From: Pyrrhosoma nymphula
Taxonomy: Eukaryota > Arthropoda > Insecta > Odonata > Coenagrionidae
Assembly (NCBI GenBank): GCA_963573305.1
Contig: OY754329.1
Span: 83,448,576 to 83,512,575, forward strand
DNA: 64,000 nucleotides
Direction of reading: 5' to 3'
A program made the position numbers and the translations under genes. How positions within the stretch are numbered: the stretch's first letter is position 1; the number at the start of each line of letters is the position of its first letter. The notes under the pieces were generated by a model. It saw nothing but the letters and a program-made list of their open reading frames with translations. It made no database searches and had not been told where the DNA came from. Below are positions 1 through 14,359 of this stretch, one piece after another.

Positions 1-209
1 TCTGTCGAAACGTTGCATCGGACAGAATGAAGAACCTCACCCTGTTGGGTGTCCGAGAAGAGTTTATCAGTATAATTCACCGGGAAAGCATAAAATATTT
101 CAAATAGTTAGAATTTTTTCCTCATGTAATCAGCTGCAGTGGTCTCTCCAAAGATAGGATTGCTGAAGTTCTCCTCTCCCTCATTTCAGTTAACCTTTTC
201 ATTCGTGCA

Positions 210-372
210 TTGTGCTTCACTTCGACGTCCTTCGTGATTTATCTGATCTATTACACCCTTTGTCGCCCTCTGCAATTCTTTCTTCTCATTCTTCCTTCCG
301 TTATTGGTTTTATAAAGTCTGTTGAGTCACAAAATGTGTGCAATAAGTTTGTCTTCCTCTCAGAATAATAAT
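210..372 (-). repeat. Decayed LINE-like fragment
   Basis: This stretch resembles, in the same order and orientation, part of the better-preserved LINE remnant near 6.9-7.0 kb. Both have a CT-rich run followed by a segment of the form GTCAnAAAATGTGnGCAATA. No reading frame survives. I call it a relic of the same non-LTR family on the minus strand. The ends are approximate, and the call rests on comparison by eye within the window. Confidence 0.35.
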
Positions 373-3300
373 TAATATAATGCCTATTCTCAATGCGGTA
401 CATGATTGGGGAATGATGTAAGTGCGTGCATTCATTATAAAAGTAGGAATTAAGGATAAGAAAGCAACATAATTTCCCTTAGAGGTCATTTCCCGAGGCC
501 ACTTTAATTTATTGAAGCTCTACTTTCAATGGTGAAGTATCTCTTAGTTTCACGCAGAACAATGTTTTGCGTTGTGTCAGCTTAATTCTGTAATTTCGTT
601 CAACTTCTCGATTTATAATTTTCAGTAATTGGTTTTGGTACAGGAATTTATCTCGATAAGTATTTCCTTTCATCAAGTTATTAATGTGGTTGTGATATTG
701 GAATAAAATCATTTTTACATTCTCAAATTGAAATTTTTTTATGTAAGGAGGACCATTTCCGAATTCGTCTTGTGGCAATCATCTACTCTACTGGCTGTAA
801 AGGCAACAACCAATCATCTCCTATATTCAATCGAGCCAATAAAACAACCGATCGTATTTAGTTATGTTTTCGATCGAAATCTGAATGCATGAATGGTAGC
901 TTCAGTGTTTTTTAATGGCTTAAGTAAGTACATAGGAATTACCGTTTAAATGCTCCGGAGAGTGAGGTGTCTGGCGCCAAGATAAGCCCTCTGTTAAAGA
1001 AGCAAGTCAAAACGTCGACGCGACATAGCAAAAAAAAATTGAGCTAATTCCCAAAACTGGGTCAGGAAAATCCCCACAAAACCCATTCCATTTGGATATA
1101 AGGAATTACACTGTTCGGAGCTAAAAGATAGCCCCCTCTATGTGAAGTTTTCCCCACCAAATAGTCCTCGGGGAAAGAATACATAGCAAAAAATTCGCCA
1201 TCAGGGATTAGGGAGTCCACAGTCTTTCACTGAGAATCCCGAAGCATCAATCCTTTCGTCCTACTGTTTCTGTATCAAATGAGTCAAGTTGTAAAAGAGT
1301 GATCGAAATAAAATTTTGGTAATTGTATACCGAACGTCGTCGGCTAAGGGTCACAGTTCCGTCCCAAGAACATACAGTAATCCGTGATACGATGAGTAGT
1401 CTCCTACCAAGAAGTTTATTGGACGAATCATCAGAGGAAATAAACATTTGGTCCTCTTCAGCTGGATGTAGTATTTTTTACTGGAAATCGTAGTGTTTAA
1501 TAATTTTATCAGTCCCTCTGATCAAACATAGATAAGTTTTCTTTTTATCAGCCCTTACCGTTAATCTTCACTTGTCCTTATTATTAGCAATTGACGAGCT
1601 CTGAAAGTAATACGCCAGAGCAAACATTTGATAACTGACACATACTACATGGAAAAGCGCTGTGATTAGGATTGCCATGCAAATTAATTTCCCCGGATTC
1701 CAAATATCGTGAGATCATGGATTTAGGCCTGGGAAACTCGAATTAATGTAGGGAGAGTTGTGATCAAGTTTCTCTTCACAGCAGCTCCAGACTTCTACAT
1801 ACCTGTTTCTTGCACAACTCCCTAAATGATTCACATTTATTAGTCATAACAATATAGGCGCATCTTTTCCAATGCACTGTATCACCATGAGTCTGATGTG
1901 ATTTCGTCTAAGACAGGGCTAACCAACGTCTATTGATTTGGGTTCCCCTTTCTCATTTATTTTCCCAATATTGTGCACCTAATATTTAAAAAAAAATATT
2001 ATTAATACTTTTGCTGTTATAGCAATATTTACTCCTACTTTGCCCTATTTTTTCTCGTACCCCTAAACCTACAACCACGTATTACTCATGGTACCCGTAC
2101 CGTGAGATAGGAATCGCTGGTGTAAGTAAATGAGAAATCCAAGGCTTGTACTCACTTGGCTGAAGATCTCTTCATTTTTTTTTATTTTTGGAAAGGCTCG
2201 AGATAATCCGTCTCAGTGATGCTTGATATCGGATCCTCTTGATGACCGTGAAGAAAAAAATCACCGATAGACGCCCGCCTGATGACACTGAAGGAAGTGT
2301 GAGATATCACGACGAAACTCCCATCGCTGGAAAAAAGAACAATGGAACTGGTGATTTACTGACAACACAAGAGCGTGCACGACTAGCTTCGTACCACTTT
2401 TCGAAATAAAATCTCTAAAATTGACAACATTGTGTGTATGTGTGTGTTGCGACTGCGAGCAGACACTTCTTCTCTAAACGCTGCCGACGTCAATAGGCGG
2501 AGATTAGATTCGTAGTCTGAAAGTGGTGAAGGGGTTGATTCTTCTTCGGGATTAGATCGTCAAGCACGCATGTTTCTCAGCGCAGATATTTCTAACAATA
2601 CGTTCAAGCGAGCATTCTCGGAGTGAAACTTGGGAGAGAGAGCCTGGCAGGGTTGGACAAGAATGGAATGAAAGGGTAATACCCTACGTGAGAGAGGAAA
2701 TGGATGACGGAAGTGCGTGATCGGAGTTGAGGAGGGGATTGACACGTTATTTTGCGCAGTACGAGCGGTGCTTTTGAAGGCTTTTGCCTCTCTCTCTCTC
2801 CAAGACTGAGATAGCACGCGCGCAACGGAAAATGATTTCTGTCGAATTTACCTATGGTGAGATTTTAGCAGATTAGAATGGAATTAAATGAGATTTTTTG
2901 CGTTAAAAGCCAAGATAACTTTGAATATATCCTCCAGTTCTTTTATAAGGTTGTTACTGCAATCGTTTGGTATGCTAGTTAGTTTATTATGACTGCCATC
3001 GATCAAAATAATGTTTAAGTAATCGTATGTAATGAATTAAGGATTGTCCTGTTAGAGTAAGTCCCGTTAAGGGTAGGTTTCACCTTAAGTATGAAGGCAC
3101 TGTCAATTTTGGAAGAGCAGTCTCATCTGAAATGTAAAACTAATTACCTATCTTAAAATTGTAGTTGATTATATTCTGTTAATCATTACCCTAATTAAAT
3201 TTGAGCCTTCATGTTGATTCGGGTAGCTATATTCCCTTCCTCAAAGTTGACGAATCAGTAGTTTAAAAAAAATAAAACAATAGAATGTCACTATTAACAG

Positions 3301-6300
3301 GTTCGTAACAATGCATATTTAGAGGCGAAAACAATTGTTTCAGAGATAAGATTCGCAAGTAGCGCAAATATTTCTCTCGGAAAGTTGAAAGCGACACGTC
3401 TCTAACCGATGGCTGAGGACGATGTAAAATTTTCAAATGCAGAAAATGGAAACATATCCTTCGCAACATAATATTCTCTATGCTTCCACTTGAAAGCCTT
3501 AGTAAACATTTTGCTCTGAAGTGCCATAACGGAGGAGCGAATTGGAGTTCGTAAATTGGTAGGTCTTATGGAGGAAAGGAAAATACTTCACATTTATCTG
3601 TTTCCTTTCGAGTGCTCTCCATGTAGCTTAAGAGATATTCAAAAATTTCTTCCGAGGAAATATTGGCATAAACCTTAAACGGATTCGTTCCATTTTTTGC
3701 TTTCCTTAGCTTGCGGAGCGGATTTCGAACATTCTGAACATTTCCTGTCCGGGTCCGATGGGCAGACGAGGCAAATATTCGAGCTACGCCAGGTGTGCAC
3801 TGATTTCATTCAAGAGAGACCCGTTGCTCTTTCCACACAGCCCTGCATAGATTGCTGACTCTTACGCACCTTGGCTCCTCAATGGAAAGTCTCCTTGTTG
3901 CGCATTCTTAATTTCCCCCTTTGACTCGGAAGGCTGGCTCCCCTCTGGATGATGGGTTTATTGAACCCGAATCAGTGTACATCCCTAGTAAAGGAAATAG
4001 GGCAATGCTCAGCGGGATTAGGTATGGGAGAGGGGGGCGTAGCTCTTTTACATTACGAGAGCAATCCATACCTTCGCTGCCGTCCTCGGCATGCATTTAT
4101 TTGTTCACGTTTAAGATTCTTTGAAACATGAGCAAAAGCATAGACTATTTTTTCCTTTAACTGAAATTGGAGTGTGAGAGTTCACCACAAAATGGGTATA
4201 ATCTTTTCGCGCATAAACCGTGAAAGCAGTTTTTTTTCTCCTCGTCCTGTTCACATAACGCCACTACCGTTATACGCATCGCTGTGGGGGGGGGGGGGGA
4301 TGTTAACGTGGAAATAGAGTCTTGTATTGGAGTACGTGCTGTTTTTTATCACTTCAGTTCACAGTTGGTGAAATAACTCGGATACTAGACTGATTGTATG
4401 CATCAGACCTCCAGAAAGCGTTTAATGTGATAGACATTACGCTCGTTTTGACATTTGGGTCGTGTGTTCCTCATGTATTGTCATCACTCGTATGAAAAAA
4501 GTTTGTGCTGAAAGGAGGTCATGTCTGTGCGCATACACACATACACAATAATCATCTTCTGTTTCTCTAGCAAATAAGCCCAGTGAGGCAATCCGCCGAG
4601 ACAGTGATTCGTGAGAACATGACTGTGGGACAGGCAGCGAGTGAAAAGAAGATAAGATTAAAAGTGGTGGACTGTTTAACGGTAGCTAGCGAAATGGGAT
4701 CAAGGGGAATATGATCATCGAATCAAAATACAGACCCAAAGTTGAAGCAGGGCAGTAATTTATAGATATTTATCAACAATTTTATAACTACGTATTTTAC
4801 ATCTTCGACTACATCACTCGTCTCTTCTTCGAAGCGAAGTATTCGTCTTGAAGATTAAAATTAACCTTGCTTACCGTATAAGGTACAATTTATTTATTTA
4901 ATCGTGTATGATTACTCTGGAATTTGAGAGTTTTGAAAGGTCCCAGGCACATTATATATTTTACTATCTTCCCTACCTGACGTTTACAGTTACTTCGTTA
5001 TGAAATATTTGGAAAATATACTTAAGTTACCTTCGATGGCATTTTAATCAATGGAGCCACGATTTACTAATCAGGTTATTAAATAAAAAAAGAAATACAG
5101 CCTCCTCTTCAAGTTCTTCGTCTAACTGCAAGGTAATGAGCTGGAAATGGGCAATGCGATACCCTACAACGGTGAGTGAATTCTTTTAAAGGATGGTGCA
5201 AGGGTAGTATCTGGCTTTCTCCCGTAAGGATACTCGATTCAAGCTTCTTAGGCAATACACTTTCTCTGCCATAAATGTTGCTCAAGAACCTCCATATCAT
5301 GTGTCCAAAATCCCTTTAAAAAACATCTTCTTCAGAAACCGGGTTTGGCGTTATCGAATCCAGTCACCGGACGAGCCATCGGCGTCGAAACCTCAAGCCC
5401 CGTAAATCGGAGATTCGATGGGAAACACCATCTCCAGGAAAGTTTTGACGAGGCATTTGTTTCGCTGCTTCGCTTTTCTTCAGTATATTGTTGTTTTCAA
5501 TCCTATCGGTAATATCCGCTGAGGTAATTTTGATGTAAAACCGTCATTTCGCACACCTCAGACACTAAACATAAAAAGCACACGTCCATGTATTTGTCCG
5601 TTGTGGCAAAACATGCCTTTACATTCGTATATCCTCTTGGGTTAGCTAGTAGTAAATGGGAAATTCAACTCTTGAAACTCAGTGGAATCATATGTATAGA
5701 TATCTTAACGTAAAGTTTTCATGGAACTTACAATCGAAGCTTTACATCCCTTGATAATGATGGTACCAATTGAAATTATTGTCGAACATAAGACATCAGA
5801 GTGGATAATTACAAATTGGTTGGCTTATCTGCCACTGTCATCTTAAGAGCCACAATTTCTCTTGTATAAATTGCAAACACGGATTTAATGGCAAGTCTCC
5901 AGGACAGCAGTTCCCAACTACCTAAGATTTGCGTACCCCTTTGTCAGCAATTCCAAAATATTGTACCACTAATATTAGAAGCACATTATTTATATTGTTA
6001 CTTACTCCCAGCATTATTCAACTTTTTTCGCAAACACCTACATCCCCAGGTATGTACACCTTAGAACACTCCTTCCACAGATTGGAAACCTCTGGTCTAG
6101 AGGATATAAAAGATCGCAATCGAAGGAATCCGTGTTACGATCTTAATGAAGGCTTTCTTAGCACAGCCAAGTGTTTCATTCCTTGAGTCCCAGTTTGTAT
6201 TCGGGCTGCCAGAAGACTCTGGGGCATCACGCGGAAACTACGGCATCCAATTTTCTCCTTTAGTCGAGGATGTGAAAATGCCGAAGTCTGTTTCGCGTCC

Positions 6301-6710
6301 TCTTCTTTCCACAAATACACTCCCACCATGCACACTCAGTTTTCTACCTCCCTCACCTTTTCCGCCATGAAGAGCGAAGATGACACCAGAAGTCACGCGA
6401 CTTGGGTAAAACACAGCTGCCGCTGAACTCACCCGCTATTGCCTCTTTTTGAATCATCGGATCTGTCTCTTTTCACCCAACCAGTGAAATATTTTTTTTC
6501 CCTACGGTGGGTTTTCCCGGAAAAATCCCGGGGCATGTCATGCGAAATACGCCACGATTAAGACAGAGAGGCAACCATAAATAGGAAGTCCTTTTAAGGT
6601 AGATCCTAAGGAAAAGAGAAGACTTAAAACTCCGTTTCAACATAACATGAAATTTTAGTCATAGATTTTTTTAAATATTTGCTATTCGTCACTTGTAGAA
6701 AAATGTCTCC
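373..6710. other. Gene-free AT-rich stretch
   Basis: I find no exon with coding character here. Open frames are short (under 90 codons), occur on both strands and show no recognisable domain. Visible items are a short TG-rich microsatellite near 2430-2447, a run of 14 G at 4286-4299 and several A/T runs. It could be intergenic or part of a very large intron of the downstream kinase gene; the sequence does not decide. Confidence 0.5.
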
Positions 6711-6721
6711 TCTATTTGATT

Positions 6722-7330
6722 CAATCATCATCAGTAGTCATCAATCCGTAGATTGGTTTGATGCAACTCTCCACTCCACTTTTCTCTCCGCCTACCGCTT
6801 CATTCCTACATACCTCACTTCTTCACTTTGACGATCTACAATTCTTCACTTTGACGACATCCCTCATTATTTTCCTCGTGCATTCTATTCTTGGTCTTCC
6901 TATGTAATTCTTCCCATCCATTTTTCCTTCAATTATCGATTCGAAAGGCAATTGTGTCAAAAAATGTGCGCAATAGGTCTGTATATTCTTATTCTCAGAC
7001 TCTGTTCGATTTTGTCAAGAACATCAAACATTTCCGCAGTATTTATTTCACAGTCATTCATTAATTGATCGTTCAATCCTAAGATTTGTGTGTTGCGGCC
7101 CTCCATCCATCCCTATCTAATGCTAGTTCCTTTAATCCCTGGTAATTCTTATGTACTCTCTTAGTTATTTGATCTATGTATTTATCCCTTGACCTTCCTG
7201 TTGGATCTTCTCCCTCTCTTTATCCTTCAAGTATATTCTTCGCAAACCTATTGTGTCTCAGGGTGTGTCCAATCCATGTGGTTCTTCTTTTCTTTATAGT
7301 GTTCCATATGGTCCTTTCCTCTATTTTACA
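6722..7330 (-). mobile_element. 5'-truncated non-LTR retrotransposon (LINE) remnant
   Basis: Read on the minus strand, this stretch starts inside the C-terminal part of a LINE endonuclease/reverse-transcriptase polyprotein (7330 down to 7079). It continues through an untranslated 3' region and ends near 6722 with GATGATGATT-like simple sequence. Starting deep inside the ORF and keeping the 3' end is the usual result of truncated target-primed insertion. The 3' segment around 6735-6775 (rc of CCGTAGATTGGTTTGATGCA) looks like a widespread arthropod LINE tail; that is recognition from memory, not a search. Clade is uncertain (jockey/CR1-like or RTE-like). Confidence 0.6.
7079..7330 (-). pseudogene. 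LINE reverse-transcriptase C-terminal fragment, broken
   Basis: The minus-strand translation gives a run of about 80 codons in one frame. It contains WIGHTLRHNRFAKNILEG and, further on, an LKELALDRDGWR-type block, then a TAG stop at 7079-7081. This Trp-Ile-Gly-His...Leu-Arg-His block and the downstream 'LKELA.DR..WR' block are typical of the extreme C-terminus of arthropod LINE ORF2 proteins. An in-frame stop follows ILEG, at about 7219-7221, so the piece is dead. All of the catalytic RT and endonuclease domains are missing. Confidence 0.6.
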
Positions 7331-10300
7331 CGAATAAAACATCAAATTGCGTGGGGTTTAATCACTAATTTGTCAAACTAAATAGAAAATCGTACGGGCC
7401 TAAATACTAGAATGGCCGAAACATTGGAAATTGTTTTTTTGTCGCACAAAAATGAAAACAGAATTATTAAGTCATGCACAAATGTGATGTTTTGAGAAAA
7501 TTGATATAAGAAATATTCCTTAGGATCAAAAGACAGAACAATGAATGCACCAACCCATCTTAATTCCGAATCAAATGGCGAATTCCTTTACTCTTGTGAA
7601 CAATTTGCGTTAGTTCAATGGACATGGCGCTGAGAATGGCTCCTCAGGCTTAAAAAAAATATTCATTAAAAGAAAAACAAAATTGTCCACTAATCTGCAT
7701 ATTTAGTTAATTACTTTTGCTTTCCAGTTTCAAAGGTAATTCATCAGTAAAATCATTATTTCTTGAACGCGTCACTAAAAGAAAAGACGAAATTATTACG
7801 GAATATTTTGTCTCAAGCTGTCGCGAGGGAACCTCCACAAGAGGAAAGACATCTGCCGGAGGAAGCAGGCAAATGACGTGGTTAATGGCCTCTCATTTTT
7901 GTTTTTAGCCTCCCGGTTAAAATATCTACAGCCGATTTTTCAGAGGAACTTATCTTCGAATTCTCAAATCAATTCCACAGAGTAATATTCAAAAGGTTAT
8001 TGCTGCGCGAATGTTTGCTTAGATGACGTCTTCATTTGTCTCGAGCACTTTTTTTCGGACCGTTTGTCATCTGATAACCACTTAAGCGGTAATCGCCTTG
8101 TAGTGTATTTATTATGGTAATAGTTATTTTCCTCCCGTTTCCCCGGAGATGGTGACGCAATGTTTATTCTCGCATTCCGCATGGATCCACGAGATTCCGG
8201 GTAGCTCCTCGGTGAAAACTGATGATGATATCATATTCCACTTTTCTCTTCGATCGCTGTTAGTTGGTTGGTCGGAATACGAGGTCGCTGGAATGCGGAG
8301 TTAAATTGAAGGCGTGTCCGAATCCGCCAATTGGGTACGTCAATATTTCCTTTGAAAGGAATAAGCTAACGTGAAGCATGTCCAATTTCATTAAACATAA
8401 ATATAGCCTCCGATTCTCGTCAAATACTTATGCCGACGGCGAATGCAGCAAAGAGTATATCCTTTTGCCTCCTTGGAATCAGTTAAGTCGAATCAATCCA
8501 AATTTTATTGCTTGCCATGCTCATTTTTTAAGGGAAGTATCACTGAACACAAATGCCATAAGTCGTACTATAAAACGTTGCAGTGGGAATCTTAGCTCGA
8601 TCCGATCTGCATTCCGATCCGGTTGTGGATTTCGTCTTCCGTTTTCCGGAAAGTCAACATTCATCGCTATATTAATTAACCACGACTCAAGTTCAATCCA
8701 TCTCAAAATTTTAATACCTTTTAAAACCATATCTATTCATTGAGAAATGTACTCGAGTGATCATTTAAGTAGTCTTGTGAATGGATGAAAAGATTTAACA
8801 ACAAAGTGAGGGCACTCAAAAATCATTTCGCTTAACCGGGATTAGAACATAGGTTTTCGAATCCTAGTTCGAATCCTGGTATAGTCAAAAAGATTTTTTT
8901 TACGGCGAATTTCCTCACTTTTGTGTTTCAGGTGCCTTTTGATGACTAATTGAGCATGCCTAATTTCTAATGATTGAAGGAATTCGGTCGCATCTGGATT
9001 CCGCGCGACCCATTTCCCGAAAATCCGAGCATCGACTCGCCTCGAAAAGCCTCGAGATACTAGAGATGGGAAGAAAAACGCACCATCACTTTATCTCTCC
9101 CTCTCTTACAGCATTTATTACGGGCAAAGTTCAAGTCTCCTTTTATCTTTCCCTCTGTTCTTCCCATACACCCATATATACATACATATATAGATACATA
9201 TATACGAGTGGGAGATAACGCTTCTTCATAGTGTCGGTAACTTCTCCCGGGGCATTATATACGATAACCCCATACTTATCCCATCGCCTTCGATCATTCG
9301 TAAATATTGCCGAACCGCAAATGTGCACGAGCGTGTGAGAGGTGGGAAAGCGTCATGAGAAAATTTTTTGAAAAAAAAATAGTTGAAAGAAGAGAAGAGA
9401 AACATAACCCTTGCTTCCCGAGACATATTTCTTAGAAAATTCGTATTATTACGCACACCAGGCACGATGCGGGTTCCTCCCTACGAAATTTCGAACGAGA
9501 ACAATGGGAGAAATTTTTTGTACATTCTAAAAATTTGGAATGTACTTTTTTTAAAGTAAGGTGAGGCTGAAGTCACTACAAGGATAGCGAATGTGACGCT
9601 TCCATTTCCATGATGGCTTCACCATAGAAATAGGAAAATGAATAAATAGAACCGAAGATCCCTAGATGGAATTCAGACTTCGCGTGAAAACTACTCATCA
9701 TCATCATCATATACTATTATAGTTAGCAAAAGTTAAGACACTAAAGAAGCAATACCTAATGATTTCATTTTGTACTAATTACGTTTAAATTACCTGAACT
9801 GTTATTACCGCTAAATTACTGTGTATGACTCTATAACTTTCTAATGATCTGTATGTCGCCTATTGCAATCAAATTTTGGCACTGAATAAGGAGAAAATTG
9901 GTGTTCTCGGTATATATGTAACGAAGATAAGTACTCAATTTTTATTGACGGAAAAGTAATGTTACTTATACCCTCTGTCCCTCAAAGAAAACCCACAACT
10001 AGGGGTTGGCGAGAAACCTCGCTTGCACCGTGAACACATGGAAGGAGAAGTGAAGGACTTAATGAAGGCTTACTTAAACTGTGGACAATTTTGACTAGGA
10101 AGCATTTTACTCCAACAAAAAATAAGTGAGCTGAGACACAAATATGACGCTGGGGAGAGGAACAAAGAGAAAAATGAGAAGTATACAAAAAATGAAAAGC
10201 TGTATGCATAGGGAAGTGTACACAACAATGTGTAAACTAGCTGAAGAGCTAAGTATATATTTGTGAGAACCTGCTCGTAGCTAACCATTTCGGTCCATCG

Positions 10301-13200
10301 TAGCTCGATTATTCTCCTCGCAAGGTATTCGATCTGCCCTATAGTGTTTTTCGATATTTATTTCCCCCTTTGGTCAATATTTCATTCCTCGATTTGTTGA
10401 CTATGTAACGGTTTTAGAAAAAAAATATTTCCGAGACTGGCATAGTTGTCCATATCACTTAGAGTGGATGCATGACATAAGTTCCTCAACGACAACAAAT
10501 ATTACCGTTACAATGGAATTTTTTTAATGATTAGATAACGGTGAAACTTGGTTTTTTATTTCTATTTATTTATATAATGAGTTCATTTGACCGCATGAAA
10601 TATTAAATACGGGTAAGCATTAAGTACTCTTCTGTGCAGATTTATTTGCATTAACAGTGAAAAGGATGCACGACAGTGATAGGGAATCAGTTGTATTTGA
10701 TACTGTAGACCTAAACTGTGTCTTTTAGTTATAAACGTCGAGCCGATGCGAAAATGAAATCTAATAAGGATGTTGGGCAGTTAACATCGCGACAGGCTTC
10801 TTAAGATATCCGACTGGTCATTTCTTGTTTCAGTCTAATCTTAAACCTTTTAGAAATATGTAACACGTGGTTACTCCCACTAGGACGATAAAATGATGCC
10901 ATTCAAGATTAGAACAACGTTTATAAGGTCGAAATCCATCGGGGTATAGACTTCAGAATACTTTCCTATGCCTCAAGAGAGACATAAATTGTCAGGATCA
11001 TTCATTCATTCCGTCGACCTCTCTCGTTATTGCTTGTTTTGAGAGGTCCTCCCTCTTCGGAGCAGCAAGGATTTTCTCCTCGTTTCGCATCGTACCGTTA
11101 ACTCTTCGTGCACAATGGCTCGGATGCAAATGATCAAATGTTGGAATATTTGTGTTGACGTAGCGGAACCGAAATGTCATGCTCAAGAAGGCTCATCTGT
11201 TTGCCTCTTGAGCTGCGATGCACTCCCATTCAAAAATAGGGTCAAAGTAAAAAGCCATTCGTACACACAGACACTCATAATGCATACATACTATTCATGC
11301 TTTCTGTGTGGGAACAAGGGAAGACTTTGTTCATAGATTTATTTACGTACATTCTGAGAAAGGCCGCAGCGCATTCCCCGAGAACTTATGTAGATTCGTG
11401 TACCAAATCGGGTCCGATGCCTCGGTTTGATATGCTAATGTGCTGCTTCATATATCCCGACGGCAATGCAGCAACTCAAAATCGTGCTTCAACCTATTTC
11501 TTTATGTCTTCCATGGAAATGATGCTGGGGTGTAATGGGCTTAAAATTGAGGTCGTTACGCCGAAAATCGACCAGAGGATTCAGATAGTGACGGATCAAT
11601 GCATCATATTCATACGGATAATGTGCCCGTCAAGCCATCAAGACGATCATGAAGGAAGTGTTCACGCTGTTGACTTATCTCCTTAAATGTGACGCAGTCT
11701 CTTTGAGTTGACTGGACACAATGGCTAGGGTCACTTGTTATGCTTTATCTGGCGTCGCGCTTACTCATGGTTTTATTGATTTTATCTACAAATGCGTTTA
11801 AAGGAAAGAGCAGATATTTTTTTACCCTTTTCTCAGCATCGAGGAAAATGACCAAACCTTAAGAAATTTAGTCTGCATAGCTCATCTATGAGATCATTCC
11901 CAAAAATGTACCGGGAAGTATATATGTTAAACCCTCATACCCCAGATTTAATGAACCTAGTCTCCACCAGTTCGTAATGAATTTGAAAGAAATATCTCCG
12001 GTTTGATGTGCATTCCGAAAATTACGAGTTTTAGCCTTTGCAGCAACAACTGTGTTTTGTAGTTGCAAGTTGAGTCAGTTTAAAATGTTTCCTTTAATTC
12101 AGTGGGCATTTGATTGCAACCCTTCGATTTGCTATCGATATGTTGTTCGAGTCCTGAAGTACAATCAGAAATAAAACGCCTAATTATATCCGGGAAAAGG
12201 TTTCGTGAAGATTATCAGCTCTTCCGTAGCATGAAACGTTAAAGCTGCGAGATCATATATATGAGTTCCACAAAAAGAGCACCGGTACATTGTGATTTAC
12301 TGATGACGTTCAACTTGATAATTTCTGAGGTTAGAATGAAATTATAGATGCTTGATTTAACGGAGGTGACTTCCACGCTTGCGGAAGTCATCACTTTAAG
12401 ACGATACTGCGTTTCATAGGATGCCTACAGCCCACATAACTGGCTACACCATTCCTATTGGATTTCACGAAAAAGACAGGAAGAGTAAAAAAAAATACCG
12501 CGAACGGATGAAACGGTTGTGGTTAAGCGCAGAGTCTTCAAGCCGAAGGTCGGCTATTTAGTTGAGGTCGGCACACCTCGCTCTATGTCCTAAGACGTGT
12601 GAAATATTCAAGAGTGGAGGAGGATGCCTGTTCCTTCCACCATGTCGTCTTGCGGTTTCTCGGAGAATCGCACAGCCTGGTGGATTCCTACTGGACGCGC
12701 CCTTGCCGATAGTTGTCAGTATGTGAGTTCTTTCAACCCTACGGTGGATATGATTGGTGAGGTTTAGAGTTCAGAACAGTTTTTAGTGCACAGCATACTT
12801 TGTAGCCATATTGGACCTCATGCCTCATGGACCTTTGCAAAAATAAAAGTCAACTTGCAATCAATTGTCACTTGCAATTGTGCTGAGGTAATTACGAGGA
12901 AATATTACTAATGACTTTAATTTCGAGGTAGGTGGAAGTGAATCATGATTAAATGAAAGACTGAAATTCCACATATCCGTTGTCGGTCGTAAATAAATTT
13001 TACATTTGGAGTTTCACAATGTTTCAGTAAATTATTTTAATTCCACCTAATATCAAAGTGAAAGAATAATGAAGTATTCTTTGAGCTTATTAAGAATGAA
13101 TTATTGTCATTTTTTGAAAGAATTAAATAAAATCAAATTTTTAATTTGAATTCGGGGATGTTGTAAACCGAATCGGGGTGTTAATAAATGTGTTCCGAGG
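7331..13200. other. Gene-free stretch with simple repeats
   Basis: No credible exon was found. Visible items are a tRNA B-box-like patch (AGTTCGAATCC) near 8866-8880 without a clear A box, an AT-rich TATA/CATA microsatellite at about 9171-9206, and a (CAT)n run at about 9696-9711. There is also an A-box-like patch (GTGGTTAAGCGC) near 12530 with no B box after it. Open frames of 121 and 129 codons (8378-8743 and 11297-11686, plus) have no recognisable domain and no support from flanking splice signals. Confidence 0.45.
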
Positions 13201-13204
13201 TAGG

Positions 13205-13350
13205 AAGCCGTTCGTAGTAGCCATATTGGTTACGAAAAAGGCAGGAAGTCTAGGTCTTAGAGTCGAATCCCATCTCAGAAATGAATGTTGTATTTTTGTT
13301 AGGATTGAGGTCTTAGGTCAGTAGGTGCGATATAACTAAATATAGCAGAA
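13205..13350 (+). repeat. tRNA-derived SINE-like fragment
   Basis: An A-box-like TAGCCATATTGG starts at 13218 and a B-box-like GAGTCGAATCC lies at 13260-13270. The spacing of 42 bases is close to that in tRNA genes. The downstream body shares AGGTGCGATATAACT with the SINE-like unit near 25.8 kb (TGGTGCGGCATAACT). The acceptor stem cannot be closed, so this is a SINE head and not a functional tRNA. The ends are approximate. Confidence 0.4.
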
Positions 13351-13749
13351 GTAAAGCTTTAAACTCGTAATCTAATACTGTTACTAGAAGAAGAAGAAAA
13401 GGGCTGCTACTTAACTTGCATCATGATTGGGTGACACTAACAATAAGTACGGCATTTAGGAAATAACTCAATAATAGTAGATATACTTTTCTTTTCAGTA
13501 CTATAACTGCTAAGTGCTGCTGCGGCAACGGCGAAGCGTGGGCTGTTCGAAGAGGCTCCAATTGAAATCGCACCCGAGACACTCCACTCGGTAGCCTTGA
13601 ACGCTCTAACCCTTTGCCCTACAATGCATTCTTTCGTGAGGGAAGTTAAGAAAAAAAAGGAGGAGCCATCCCGTAACATCGCCACGTGTGCACGCTTAAT
13701 TTGCATCGGAATCGGGAAGATGGTGGCGGTAGATGATCGGTTCCGTCAC

Positions 13750-14265
13750 GGACATTTTGGCGTGAGGGCGTAAGCGGGGGTGGTGGTGTAAGGAGGGGTG
13801 GGGTAAGGAATCACACCAAGCCCCCCCCCACTTCTACGATAACCCCCCAAATTCCCCACCCACCCACCCAACCCACCTTCTTTCGGACACAAAATTCCCC
13901 TCTCCTCGCAACCCACCCTCAAGTATCTCTCTGCAGAGATCTCACACTCCCCTCTCCTCCCCCGCCCCCGCTAAACCTGGACCCGTCGTCTCCGCTGCAC
14001 GCTCGACCATTTTTCAAACCCTCTCTCTCTCCTCCCCCATCCCAATATCACGCCGACAAGACTCCGCAACCCAAAGCCCAGAGCGTTTGCTAACGGAACA
14101 CACTCAGGAGAGGAGTCGACCCATGGGACGAAAAACGCCGCCACAACTTCCTTCCTCTCTTTTATAATCCCCTCCACGCCACTTCACCAACACTCCTCTT
14201 CCTCTATAGCCTCTCTTTCTTCCTTCTCCTCTCATCTCTCTCTCGATTCAACTGTGAGGGAGAAG
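13750..14265. repeat. G-rich then C/CT-rich low-complexity block
   Basis: About 50 bases of G-rich sequence (13755-13805) are followed by about 450 bases of strongly pyrimidine-rich plus strand with C runs and CTCTCT tracts. Open frames here (for example minus 13971-14177) follow from the biased composition and are not genes. No function can be assigned. Confidence 0.5.
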
Positions 14266-14359
14266 AATTTACATCTGCACGGGTGGAGGAAGGAAGAGGT
14301 CAGTCTGGCTGTTGGGTCGCACAGAGGTCCTAAATAGCCAAAGAAAAAGCTGCGGCCTG

